Numbered from the stretch's first letter, positions 18,199 to 26,034 are shown. The stretch is 49,582 nucleotides of DNA from Thermoleophilia bacterium (GCA_025936995.1 JAICSH010000011.1:1-49582); one strand, 5' to 3'. The notes: generated by a model from the letters alone, not told the origin. Program-made: numbers and translations.

Positions 18199-20051
18199 GT
18201 TCCCGCCGCCTTCCGCACGGAGCCGTCCGCCGCTTCGAGCCGCGTCCGAGCCACGTCGGCGTCGACCCCGGCGAGCAGCGAGACGAGCGCCACCCGGGCG
18301 TCCCCTGCTGCCGCCTTCAGCGCTTCGTCCACACGTTCCTCCGGCGCGCCGCTGGCGATGACAACGTTGCGGCGTGCTCGCGCGCGGAGCTTCTCGTTTC
18401 CCGGCGCGACGGCCACCATGAGGCCGCCGTACGTGCGGCCGAGACGGATCATCGTCACGGTCGAGATCGTGTTGAGCACGAGCTTCTGCGCCGTCCCTGC
18501 CTTGAGCCGGGTCGAGCCTGCGATCACCTCCGCACCGACGACGACCGGCACCTCGTGGTCCGCGAGCGCCGCGGCCTTGCTTCCCCGAACGCTCGCGACG
18601 GCGACGCCCAGGGCGCCGGCGGCGCGGCCCGCTTCGAGCGCAGCGAGGACGAACGCGGTGGAACCGCTCGCACTGACGGCGACGACGCAGTCCTCGGGCC
18701 GGAGGGAGAGCTCGAGCAATGCGTGCGTCGCCGCAGCGCGATCGTCCTCGCCCGCGTCGCCGTCGGCGACGACGGCGACGACCTCGCCGGGCGGAGAGCT
18801 GAAGGTGGCGCCACACTCCTCGGCGTCGAGCGCCGCGAGGGCGCCGGACGTACCGGCGCCGACGTAGACGAGCCGGCCGCCGCGCCGCATCCGATCGACG
18901 ATCGCCTCGATCGCCGCCGCGAGATCGTCGCACGCCTCGGACACGGCGGCCGGAACCGTCGCATCCTCGTCGTTCAGCAGCCGGACGAGCTCGCGCGTCG
19001 AGCGAAGGTCGAGGTCGGCGAGCTCCGGGCGCGGCGCCTCGGTCGCGGTCTGGGCCCGGCCGGTGAGCGCGACGCTCACCGCCTCCCAGACGAGCGGGGA
19101 GTCGGGCGTCGCGAGGTGCGTCATGTGGCCGCAGGCCTCGTACCCCCACGTCCAGAGATCGACGATTCCCGCCTCGCGTGCCGCCGCGACGGCCGCTTCG
19201 AGCTCGGGAATGTCCTCCCGGCCGAGCCCGAAGCTCGGCAGCCAGAGCTGCGCGCCGATGCCGTGGCGATCGGCGGTGTCGCGGAGGAGGTGCGCGAACC
19301 TTCCCACGAACGGCCCGGCGGCCTCGTCCCAGTGCTTCCAGTAGGGATCCGTCGCGAGCGTCTCGAGCCCGGGCAGCGTTGCGACCTCGTCCCAGTCGGC
19401 GAGACCCTGCGCGCCCTCCGTCGCCGGCAGGAGACAGACGGTGCTCGCGCCGCCCCGCTGCGAGACGTGTCCGACGAGCTCGCGGAGGAAGTCGACGACG
19501 GACTCCTCGCGGAGGCGCCGCACCTCCGGCGTCAGCTCGTCCGGCACCGGACCGCCGAAGCGCTCGGCGCACCGGTCACAGCGGCAAGTCCACCGCTCGG
19601 GGTCGGCGATCCCGACGTGCTCCGGGACGACCCAGGCGGGCTCGTCCCAGAAGACCGAGTCGACCCCACACTCGAGCACCCAGTCGGCCCACTCCTTGCA
19701 GAACTCTCGATACGCGGAGCTGTTGAGGCAGGCCGCCGCGACACGGCGGCCATCGTCGAGCACCTGGCACTCCTCGGGATGGAATGCGACCCAGCGGCTC
19801 TCCGCCTCCCCGCCGAAGGTGCGGCCGAGTCCCCAGGGGCTCGCCTGCACCGAAAGGCCCTCGGCATGCGAGGCAGCGACGATCTCCGCCATCGTGCCGC
19901 GGTAGTACGCGAAGTCGTTTTCGGAGAACGTGTGGAGGACTCCGGTGTACCCGCGGGCTGCGAGGTCGGCCATGTCCCGCCGGACATGCCGGAGGATCCT
20001 CACGCCGAAGTACGAGCACCCGGCGCGCCGGGCGTCAGTGGTCATGACCAC
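18195..20051 (-). CDS. murQ: fusion: TIM-barrel-like (glycosidase-like) domain + N-acetylmuramic acid 6-phosphate etherase (MurQ) domain
   Basis: 618 aa. Residues about 337-618 align by eye with a complete MurQ: the opening helix (STRELVRLLNDED), VYVGAGTSG (396-403), LDAEEC (408-413, carrying the E83 equivalent of E. coli), GEDD (434-437, the E114 equivalent), GSTRLKAGTAQKLVLN (512-527) and the C-terminal UBA-like helix bundle. MurQ cleaves the lactyl ether of MurNAc-6P to give GlcNAc-6P and lactate. Residues about 10-325 are an extra domain I do not recognise by family. It has alternating beta/alpha periodicity, an FWDEPAW motif (134-140) with paired acids, a CxCxxC knuckle (156-161), and aromatic strands (LWTWGYE, 299-305), all suggestive of a TIM-barrel glycoside hydrolase. 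GTG at 20051 directly follows the permease stop (or ATG at 20045). Two MurQ arginines are replaced (A404, S464). Confidence 0.85.
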   Translation of the reverse strand: MVMTTDARRAGCSYFGVRILRHVRRDMADLAARGYTGVLHTFSENDFAYYRGTMAEIVAASHAEGLSVQASPWGLGRTFGGEAESRWVAFHPEECQVLDDGRRVAAACLNSSAYREFCKEWADWVLECGVDSVFWDEPAWVVPEHVGIADPERWTCRCDRCAERFGGPVPDELTPEVRRLREESVVDFLRELVGHVSQRGGASTVCLLPATEGAQGLADWDEVATLPGLETLATDPYWKHWDEAAGPFVGRFAHLLRDTADRHGIGAQLWLPSFGLGREDIPELEAAVAAAREAGIVDLWTWGYEACGHMTHLATPDSPLVWEAVSVALTGRAQTATEAPRPELADLDLRSTRELVRLLNDEDATVPAAVSEACDDLAAAIEAIVDRMRRGGRLVYVGAGTSGALAALDAEECGATFSSPPGEVVAVVADGDAGEDDRAAATHALLELSLRPEDCVVAVSASGSTAFVLAALEAGRAAGALGVAVASVRGSKAAALADHEVPVVVGAEVIAGSTRLKAGTAQKLVLNTISTVTMIRLGRTYGGLMVAVAPGNEKLRARARRNVVIASGAPEERVDEALKAAAGDARVALVSLLAGVDADVARTRLEAADGSVRKAAGT

Positions 20052-20885
20052 TCATCCTCTCACGGCGCCGGCGGTGAGACCGAAGGCGATCCGGCGCTGG
20101 ACGAGGAGGAAGAAGATGACGACAGGGATCGAGATCAGCGTCGACGCGGCCATGATCTCGCCCCAGTCGACGAAGCGGTTGCCGCCGTAGAGGTAGGAGA
20201 GCCAGACGGTGATCGTCTGCTTGCCGCCGCTGTGCAGGAGCGTGTTCGCGAAGATGAACTCGTTCCAGCTCGTGATGAAGGCGAACACGGACGTCGCGAC
20301 GAGGCCGGGCGCGACGAGCGGCAGGAGGATGCGCACGAACGCCCCGAGGCGGGTCGAGCCGTCGACCATCGCGGCCTCCTCGAGATCCTTGGGGATGCCG
20401 AGGATGAAGCCGCGCAACGTCCACACGCAGAAGGGGAGCGCGAACGTCAGGTAGACGAGGATCACGCCGGTGAGCGCGTTCACCTGGCCGTGCTTCCCGA
20501 GCACGACGTAGAGCGGGATGATCAGCCCCGCCTGCGGAAGCATCTGGATCCCGATCACCAGGACGATGAAGAGCTTGCGACCGCCGAAGCGATACTTCGC
20601 GAGGGCGACCGCGGCGAAGAACGACAGCACGAGCGCGATCCCGACGGTGACGAGGACGACGATGACGCTGTTCTTCACGTCCGTCCAGAAGTACTGCCGG
20701 TGGAGCGCGTCGCGGAAATGGCTCAGCGTCGGATGGCCCGGCACCCAGACGGGGTCGACGGAGTAGATCTGGTCGTTCCCCTTGAACGCGGTCGAGAGCA
20801 TCCAGAAGACGGGGAAGACCATGACGGCGAACAGCACGAGCCCCGCGACGTTCCAGCCGAGGCTGCCGGCTCGGCGGCGGCTCAT
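20052..20885 (-). CDS. sugar ABC transporter permease, MalG/CUT1 type
   Basis: 277-aa inner-membrane permease with six predicted helices. The cytoplasmic EAA loop is visible as EEAAMVDGSTRLGAFVRILLP (about residues 170-190), the contact site for the ATPase. The SAGTAFKGND-type periplasmic loop after TM1 and the C-terminal RRIAFGLTAGAVRG end are typical of the second permease in CUT1 operons. ATG start overlaps the first permease stop (ATGA). It pairs with the permease at 20882-21853, the binding protein at 21860 and presumably the ATPase at 24083. Confidence 0.93.
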   Translation of the reverse strand: MSRRRAGSLGWNVAGLVLFAVMVFPVFWMLSTAFKGNDQIYSVDPVWVPGHPTLSHFRDALHRQYFWTDVKNSVIVVLVTVGIALVLSFFAAVALAKYRFGGRKLFIVLVIGIQMLPQAGLIIPLYVVLGKHGQVNALTGVILVYLTFALPFCVWTLRGFILGIPKDLEEAAMVDGSTRLGAFVRILLPLVAPGLVATSVFAFITSWNEFIFANTLLHSGGKQTITVWLSYLYGGNRFVDWGEIMAASTLISIPVVIFFLLVQRRIAFGLTAGAVRG

Positions 20886-21853
20886 GCCGCCTCACCCACC
20901 CGCAGCATCCGCCGCACGTAGACGACGCTCATGACCGCCACGATCGCGAGCATGAGGATCGAGATCGCCGCGCCACGGCCGAAGTCGGTCTTGCCGAAAC
21001 CCTCGACGTAGAGGTACACGCTCATCAGGTAGTTCGACGGCACCTGCTGGCCGGGGCCGATCAGCAGGTACGGCTGGGTGAACGCGCCGAAGTCCCAGAT
21101 GATGGACAGGCTCGTGAGGATCAGCAGGACGGGCATCAGCACCGGCAGCGTGACGTCCTTGAAGATCCGCCAGGCACGCGCGCCGTCGATCTGCGCCGCC
21201 TCGATCAGCTCGCGCGGCACCTGCGACAGCGCGGCGTAGACGGTGATCGTGACGAACGGGATCGCGCCCCACACGATCAGGGTCGTCACCATCGCGAGCT
21301 GCGAGGTCGGGGTCTCGTACCAGTTGTGCTGGAAGAAGTCGCCCAGGTGGAGCTGGGTGAGGACGTAGTTGACGACGCCGTTCTGGGAGATCGTCATCCA
21401 GCTCCAGACCTGGACGGCGACGACCGGCGGCATCGCCCACACGAGGACGAGGCCGACGGTGAGCAGGAGCCGGACCCAGGTCGCGACGCGCACGAGAAGC
21501 AGCGCGATCAGCGTCCCGAGCACCATGGTCAGGCCGACGTTCGCGACCGTGAAGATGATCGTCCGCTCCAGCGTGTGCCAGAACACCGTGTCGTGGAGGA
21601 CGCTGGTGAAGTTGTCCAGCCCGATGTACGTCCCGTGGTGCAGGACGAGCTCGTCGAGGCCGTACTTCTGGAGCGAGAGCCGGACGAGGTAGTAGATCGG
21701 GTAGCCGAGGATCGCCGCGAGGACGACGACGATCGGCAGGACGAGCAGGTAAGGGACGGAGCCGCCGGCGAGTCTGCGGCGAGTGAGCCGCCGCCGCCGC
21801 GACGCGGCGGTCGCGGCGGCGGCTGAGAGCGCGGTTGACTCGCTCCCGCTCAG
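20882..21853 (-). CDS. sugar ABC transporter permease, MalF/CUT1 type (non-canonical start)
   Basis: First permease of the CUT1 importer. The EAA loop is IEAAQIDGARAWRIFKDVTLP. The first canonical start in frame is a GTG at 21586, but the conserved N-terminus lies upstream of it: a basic leader, TM1 (VPYLLVLPIVVVLAAILGYP), then the LDNFTSVL segment that MalF proteins carry before the first transport helices. The same frame is open back to the TAG stop of the binding-protein gene (21860-21862) and contains no ATG, GTG or TTG there. A CTG at 21853, 6 bp after that stop, gives 323 aa, the normal length, so I place the start there with low certainty on the exact codon. The product identity is secure. 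Confidence 0.8.
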   Translation of the reverse strand: MSGSESTALSAAAATAASRRRRLTRRRLAGGSVPYLLVLPIVVVLAAILGYPIYYLVRLSLQKYGLDELVLHHGTYIGLDNFTSVLHDTVFWHTLERTIIFTVANVGLTMVLGTLIALLLVRVATWVRLLLTVGLVLVWAMPPVVAVQVWSWMTISQNGVVNYVLTQLHLGDFFQHNWYETPTSQLAMVTTLIVWGAIPFVTITVYAALSQVPRELIEAAQIDGARAWRIFKDVTLPVLMPVLLILTSLSIIWDFGAFTQPYLLIGPGQQVPSNYLMSVYLYVEGFGKTDFGRGAAISILMLAIVAVMSVVYVRRMLRVGEAA

Positions 21854-21859
21854 GGGGCG

Positions 21860-23107
21860 CTAGGACTCGTTGAGGGTTTGCTCGATGTTCTGGCTCGCTG
21901 CGGTGGCGGCCTGCTTGACCGACAGGTGCCCGGTGAGGAGTTGGGCGAGCATGGTCTTGAGCACGTTGCCGTTCTCAACGTCGACCCAGTGCTTTGCCTG
22001 TGGTACGAACCAGCTCCGGGCAGCGGCGCGCTCGTTGACGCTCTTGCCGAGGAGGTTGGTCGCGTTCGGGATGTTGCCCTTCTTCTCGAGCGCCTTCTCG
22101 CTCGCGGTGCTCGTGAAGGCTGCGATCCAGTCGACCGCCTCGGACCTGTTGCCGCTCTGCGCCGGAACTGCCAGATCCGAGCCGCCGAGGAACCCGGGCA
22201 TCGCCTTCCCCTTCGCGTGGCTCGGCATCACGAACTGCTTCACGACCTTCGAGAACTTCTTGCCCGTGCAGCACGTGTACCAGGCAGGTCCGTAGTTCGC
22301 GGCCGTGAGCCCCTGGGAGAAGACCGTGTACGGGAATGGAGCCGATCCATCCAGCGTGGCCGACGACTTCGGCTGCGTGGCGGTGAAGAACTTCTTGAAC
22401 GCGGTCAGGCCGGCGATCGAGTTCTTCGAGTCGAGCGCTCCGTGCCACTTGCCGTGCGAGAAGGTCGCGATCGAGCCGCCGTAGTCGAAGACGAAGCTGA
22501 GCGCGGAGTACCAGTCCTCGCCACCGACGTAGAGCGGAGCGAATCCCTTGCGCTTCTCCATCTTCCCGACCTTGACGAGCTGCGACTGGAACTGCGACAG
22601 CGTCCGCGGAGGCGTCTTGTAGCCCGCCTTCCTGAAGAGGTCGCTCCGGTACGTGATCACACGCGAGCCTGCGTAGTACGGGACGCCGAAGAGCTTGCTG
22701 TTGAACGTGGAAGACGCCTTGAGGCCTCCCAGCCAGCTCGACGAGTTGTTGAACTGCGACTTCACCGAGCCGAGATTCGCGAAGGCTCCGGCGGCCATGT
22801 ACTTCGTCATCTCGGTGTTCCCCATCTCGATGACGTCGGGCGTGTCGCTGCCCGCGATCGTCGCATCGAACTTCTGCAGGTGGTCCGTCCACTGCTGGTA
22901 CTGGACGTTGACGTCCCAGCCCGGATGCGCGCTTTGGAACGCGCTGTTCGCGGCCGCCACGATCTCCGGCCAGCCGTTCTGAGCGTCGACCTGGAGCCAG
23001 ACGGTGAGCGTGTGGGCGTTCGCCCGCTTGCCGCTCGCGGCGGCCGTCGCGGCGACGACCCCGAGCGCGGCCGCGGCGACGATCACCGCGAGAACCCGGT
23101 ATCTCAT
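21860..23107 (-). CDS. ABC sugar-binding protein (family 1 solute-binding protein)
   Basis: 415-aa exported binding protein. The signal sequence is about residues 1-25 (RYRVLAVIVAAAALGVVAATAAASG) with no lipobox cysteine. The mature part has the CUT1 pattern: LTVWLQVDAQNGWPEIV, the SDTPDVIEMGN block, and aromatic ligand-site residues W, Y and F in the second lobe (EDWYSALSF, YGPAWYTC). It probably binds an amino sugar or an oligosaccharide, judged from nagA/murQ in the same operon. It is the first gene after a promoter region with DasR-like operators. The TAG stop is in the same frame as the following permease, so readthrough would fuse them. Confidence 0.92.
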   Translation of the reverse strand: MRYRVLAVIVAAAALGVVAATAAASGKRANAHTLTVWLQVDAQNGWPEIVAAANSAFQSAHPGWDVNVQYQQWTDHLQKFDATIAGSDTPDVIEMGNTEMTKYMAAGAFANLGSVKSQFNNSSSWLGGLKASSTFNSKLFGVPYYAGSRVITYRSDLFRKAGYKTPPRTLSQFQSQLVKVGKMEKRKGFAPLYVGGEDWYSALSFVFDYGGSIATFSHGKWHGALDSKNSIAGLTAFKKFFTATQPKSSATLDGSAPFPYTVFSQGLTAANYGPAWYTCCTGKKFSKVVKQFVMPSHAKGKAMPGFLGGSDLAVPAQSGNRSEAVDWIAAFTSTASEKALEKKGNIPNATNLLGKSVNERAAARSWFVPQAKHWVDVENGNVLKTMLAQLLTGHLSVKQAATAASQNIEQTLNES

Positions 23108-23194
23108 GTCAAATCTCCCTCGAGCCGTCGACGCGTAAGCCGGGCGCCCGTGTTGCCTGTGACCGAAGGACGCAGTAGAGGCTGTGGTGCGTCG

Positions 23195-23210
23195 AGTGGT
23201 CTATACCAAT
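23195..23210 (-). promoter_or_regulatory. DasR/NagR-like operator upstream of the binding-protein gene
   Basis: AGTGGTCTATACCAAT matches the actinobacterial dre consensus AGTGGTCTAGACCA closely: the TGGT/ACCA arms are perfect and the centre is CTAT instead of CTAG. It lies 88 bp upstream of the binding-protein ATG, inside or just after the promoter. The cognate regulator is very likely the adjacent GntR gene. Confidence 0.75.
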
Positions 23211-23223
23211 CGGCCACGGCGGG

Positions 23224-23252
23224 AATCTCCCACACCAGACCACTCTTGTCAA
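23224..23252 (-). promoter_or_regulatory. candidate promoter of the sugar ABC operon with a second dre-like half-site
   Basis: On the minus strand TTGACA (23252-23247) is followed after 17 nt by GAGATT (23229-23224), a weak -10. The spacer contains AGTGGTCTGGT (23244-23234), matching the left half of the operator. Repressor bound here would block RNA polymerase. Confidence 0.5.
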
Positions 23253-23270
23253 GGGCCGGTGACGGGCGGG

Positions 23271-23966
23271 TTACGAGGGGGTGAGCTCCGAGACGATCTG
23301 GTACCGGTCGCCCCGGTAGATCGAGTGCACGAACTCGAGCGTCCGCTGATCCGAGTCCCGGCTCGTACGCTCGAACAGGAACGCCGGCGAATGCAGCGGA
23401 ACGCAGAGTGCCGCCGACTCTTCCTCATTCGTCACCGTCGGTTCGATGATCTGGGTCGCCGTCGTTATCTCGATCCCGTAGCGCGAGCGCAGGAGATCGT
23501 AGAACGAGCCCTCGAGATCGCGCGGCTGGACACCGGGGACGACGCTCGACGGGATGTGGAGCGTCTCGATCGCCATCGTGACCCCGTCCGCCAGGCGAAG
23601 CCGCTTGACGACGACGATCTCTTCTCCCGGAGAGACATTGAGGAAGCGGCCTAGTCGCGCGCCGGCGAGCTGGCGGCCGAGCGAGAGCGTCTTGCTGCTC
23701 GGCGCCATCCCGCGCCGGCGCATGTCCTCGCTGAAAGAGGTCATGGTGAGCTGCTGCGAAATCTTCGGCTGCTGGACGTAGGTGCCGCTCCCACGCCGCC
23801 GGACGAGGTAACCCTCCCGAGCGAGCTCGTCGAGCGCAGCGCGGACGGTCAGGCGCGAGACGCCGAGGTCCGCGCTGAGCTGCCGCTCGGAGGGAATCGC
23901 GTTGCCGACGCCCAGCCGTTCGATGAGCTCCAGCACCTGCTGCCGCGCCACGTTCTGCTTCGTCAT
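23271..23966 (-). CDS. GntR/HutC-family transcriptional regulator (DasR/NagR-like)
   Basis: 231 aa. The N-terminal winged helix (about residues 1-70) shows the NAIPSERQLSADLGVSRLTVRAALDEL pattern, with REGYLVRRRGSGTYV as the wing. The C-terminal UTRA effector domain runs from about 85 to 231. DasR and NagR in this family bind GlcN6P or GlcNAc6P and repress amino-sugar genes. ATG 23966 was chosen because the HTH starts 10-15 residues later and because a promoter lies upstream at 24004-24032; a longer frame reaches 24038 but would run through the operator. It sits between the operon it should control and the divergent ATPase gene, with operators on both sides, implying autoregulation. Confidence 0.88.
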   Translation of the reverse strand: MTKQNVARQQVLELIERLGVGNAIPSERQLSADLGVSRLTVRAALDELAREGYLVRRRGSGTYVQQPKISQQLTMTSFSEDMRRRGMAPSSKTLSLGRQLAGARLGRFLNVSPGEEIVVVKRLRLADGVTMAIETLHIPSSVVPGVQPRDLEGSFYDLLRSRYGIEITTATQIIEPTVTNEEESAALCVPLHSPAFLFERTSRDSDQRTLEFVHSIYRGDRYQIVSELTPS

Positions 23967-24003
23967 CTTTCGCTGGGCCCCGATCACCTCCACCGTGCAC
24001 GCG

Positions 24004-24032
24004 ACTATAAAGCCGTGCCGCCGAGTGGTCAA
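24004..24032 (-). promoter_or_regulatory. promoter of the gntR gene
   Basis: Minus strand TTGACC (24032-24027), a 17-nt spacer, then TATAGT (24009-24004): a near-consensus housekeeping promoter giving a leader of about 30 nt. Its -35 element is inside the operator at 24024-24039. Confidence 0.75.
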
Positions 24033-24039
24033 TGCCATT
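24024..24039. promoter_or_regulatory. dre-like operator between the divergent gntR and ABC ATPase promoters
   Basis: AGTGGTCAATGCCATT resembles the site at 23195-23210 (same AGTGGTC arm, then an imperfect ACCA-type arm GCCA). It covers the gntR -35 and touches the -35 of the rightward ATPase promoter (24038), so one bound dimer could repress both. Confidence 0.65.
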
Positions 24040-24066
24040 GCGCTCAGCCGACAGATGCGGTATAGA
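24038..24066 (+). promoter_or_regulatory. promoter of the ABC ATPase gene
   Basis: TTGCGC (24038-24043), a 17-nt spacer and TATAGA (24061-24066). Transcription would start near 24073, leaving only about 10 nt before the GTG at 24083 and no Shine-Dalgarno. Confidence 0.65.
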
Positions 24067-24082
24067 CTCCTCGATCGCTTGA

Positions 24083-25252
24083 GTGGCCGAAATCGTCCTC
24101 GACAAGCTCAGCAAGGTCTTCTCCGGCGGGGTCGTGGCCGTGGACGGCGTGTCGCTCACGATCGAGAGCGGAGAGTTTCTCGTCCTCGTCGGCCCGTCCG
24201 GCTGCGGCAAGTCGACGCTGCTGCGGATGATCGCCGGGCTCGAGGAGGTGACCTCGGGAAGGGTCTCGATCGGCGGGCGGGACGTGACGGACCTGCCGCC
24301 GCGGGCCCGCGACGTGGCAATGGTCTTCCAGAGCTACGCCCTCTACCCGCACATGACGGTGCGCGAGAACCTCGGCTACGGGCTCAAGGTCAGGAAGACA
24401 CCCAAGGGCGAGATCGCCGAAAGGGTCACCCGTGCCGCACAGCTACTCGGGCTCGACCAGCTCCTCGACCGCAAGCCGGCCGCGCTGTCCGGCGGCCAGC
24501 GGCAACGCGTTGCGATGGGAAGGGCAATCGTGCGCGAGCCACGCGCCTTCCTCATGGACGAGCCGCTTTCCAACCTCGACGCGAAGCTGCGCGTGAGCAT
24601 GCGCGCCCAGCTCGCCGCGTTACATGCGCGACTCGCGACGACGACGATCTACGTCACCCACGACCAGATCGAGGCGATGACGCTCGGGCAGCGCGTCGCG
24701 GTGCTGCGCGACGGGCGGATCCAGCAGGTCGACACGCCGCAGGCCCTCTACGCGAAACCCGCCAACCTCTTCGTGGCGGCGTTCATCGGCTCGCCGGCCA
24801 TGAACCTCGTGGAGGCCGATCTCGGCGGCGGTGAGATCCGCTTCGGCGGGTATGCGATCCCGCTTCCCGCTCCGGGCGGCCCTTCCGCCGGACGCTGCAT
24901 CGTCGGACTGCGGCCCGAGGCCTTCGAGGACGCGGCCTTCGCCGACCCGTCCCTCCCGTCCTTCGACGCCCCGGTCGAGGTGGTCGAGGAGCTCGGCGCG
25001 GACACGCATGTCCTCTTCTCCGTCGACGCACCCCGCGTGGAGGTGAGCGACGTGCGGGCTGCGGCGGGCGACGACGACTCGCTGGCGACGATGCAGGGGT
25101 CGCTGTTCACCGCGCGCGTCGACCCCGGAACGTCTGCCCGGCCCGGAAAACCGCTGCGGCTCGCGGTCGACCCCTCGCGTTTCCACTATTTCGACTCCGA
25201 GACGGGTCACCGGCTCGAGCCGGCGCACGCAGCAGCGGCGCTCGCGACCTGA
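24083..25252 (+). CDS. CUT1 sugar ABC transporter ATPase (UgpC/MsiK/MalK type)
   Basis: 389-aa cytoplasmic ATPase that energises CUT1 permeases. Walker A is GPSGCGKST (about 38-46), the Q-loop lies in FQSYALYPHM, the signature is LSGGQRQRVAMGRA, Walker B is AFLMDEPLSNLDAKL, and the H-loop is in VTHDQIEAM. The C-terminal third is the TOBE/OB regulatory domain (about 240-389). A TGA codon immediately precedes the GTG start, fixing it. In actinobacteria a single MsiK-type ATPase often serves several importers; here it is divergent from the amino-sugar importer and shares its operator, so it is probably that system's ATPase. Confidence 0.93.
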   Translation: MAEIVLDKLSKVFSGGVVAVDGVSLTIESGEFLVLVGPSGCGKSTLLRMIAGLEEVTSGRVSIGGRDVTDLPPRARDVAMVFQSYALYPHMTVRENLGYGLKVRKTPKGEIAERVTRAAQLLGLDQLLDRKPAALSGGQRQRVAMGRAIVREPRAFLMDEPLSNLDAKLRVSMRAQLAALHARLATTTIYVTHDQIEAMTLGQRVAVLRDGRIQQVDTPQALYAKPANLFVAAFIGSPAMNLVEADLGGGEIRFGGYAIPLPAPGGPSAGRCIVGLRPEAFEDAAFADPSLPSFDAPVEVVEELGADTHVLFSVDAPRVEVSDVRAAAGDDDSLATMQGSLFTARVDPGTSARPGKPLRLAVDPSRFHYFDSETGHRLEPAHAAAALAT

Positions 25253-25365
25253 ACCCCGAGGAGCGGTGGAAGCTCCGGCGGCCGGCCGACGTTCTACGGA
25301 GGGTGGCCGCTGGTTGCCACGCGCTCATCGCGCCCGTTAGGGTCGCTGCAAAGGAGGAGGTAGGG

Positions 25366-26034
25366 ATGGAACTGACGATTGGCGACACCGCGCCGGATTT
25401 CGAGGCGCAGACCACCGAGGGCACGATCCATTTCCACGAGTGGCTCGGCGACTCGTGGGCGGTGCTCTTCTCCCATCCGAAGGACTTCACCCCGGTGTGC
25501 ACGACCGAGCTGGGCTACATGGCGAGCATCAAGCCGGAGTTCGACCGGCGAAACGTCAAGATCATCGGTCTCTCCGTGGATTCCGCCGACGACCACGAGG
25601 CGTGGGCGCGCGACATCGAGGAGACCCAGGGCACGGCTCCCAACTACCCGCTCATCGGCGACCCGTACCTCACGGTCGCGAAGCTCTACGGCATGCTTCC
25701 GGCGGGGCTCGAGGACGAAGCGAACGGTCGCACGCCGGCCGACAACCAGACCGTCCGCAACGTCTTCGTGATCGGCCCAGACAAGAAGATCAAGCTGATC
25801 CTCGTCTATCCGATGACGACCGGGCGCAACTTCGACGAGGTCTTGCGGGTGATCGACTCGCTCCAGCTCACCGCGGCGCACAAGGTCTCGACACCGGCGC
25901 AGTGGCGGCCCGGCGACGACGTAATCATCGCCGGCTCCGTCTCGAACGACGAGGCGAAGGAGCTGTTCGGGGAGTGGGAGGAGCCGAAGCCGTACATCCG
26001 GGTCGTCCCCGATCCCTCGAAGGTACCTGCCTGA
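25366..26034 (+). CDS. 1-Cys peroxiredoxin (Prx6 family)
   Basis: 222 aa. The peroxidatic cysteine is C45 in DFTPVCTTE and the conserved catalytic Thr/Pro sits 3 residues ahead. The full Prx6-type C-terminal domain (about 150-222, through the ISTPAQW-like VSTPAQWRPGDDV block) is present, and no resolving Cys of the 2-Cys type is visible. It reduces hydrogen peroxide and organic hydroperoxides in the cytoplasm. The ATG at 25366 has a perfect AAGGAGGAGG Shine-Dalgarno (25351-25360). A weak promoter TTGCCA (25314-25319), 18 nt, TAGGGT (25338-25343) lies just upstream. A hairpin at 26047-26072 closes the gene. Confidence 0.95.
   Translation: MELTIGDTAPDFEAQTTEGTIHFHEWLGDSWAVLFSHPKDFTPVCTTELGYMASIKPEFDRRNVKIIGLSVDSADDHEAWARDIEETQGTAPNYPLIGDPYLTVAKLYGMLPAGLEDEANGRTPADNQTVRNVFVIGPDKKIKLILVYPMTTGRNFDEVLRVIDSLQLTAAHKVSTPAQWRPGDDVIIAGSVSNDEAKELFGEWEEPKPYIRVVPDPSKVPA

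Noticed and set aside
17092-19572. An 826-codon continuous minus frame suggesting one giant protein including nagA
   Set aside because: Only residues from the GTG at 18198 show NagA motifs; the upstream part is the out-of-phase shadow of the MurQ fusion, which carries the conserved residues.
20882-21586. Treating the first permease as a truncated 234-aa gene starting at GTG 21586
   Set aside because: The conserved TM1 and the segment before it are encoded directly upstream in the same open frame, so a longer protein with an unusual start is more likely.
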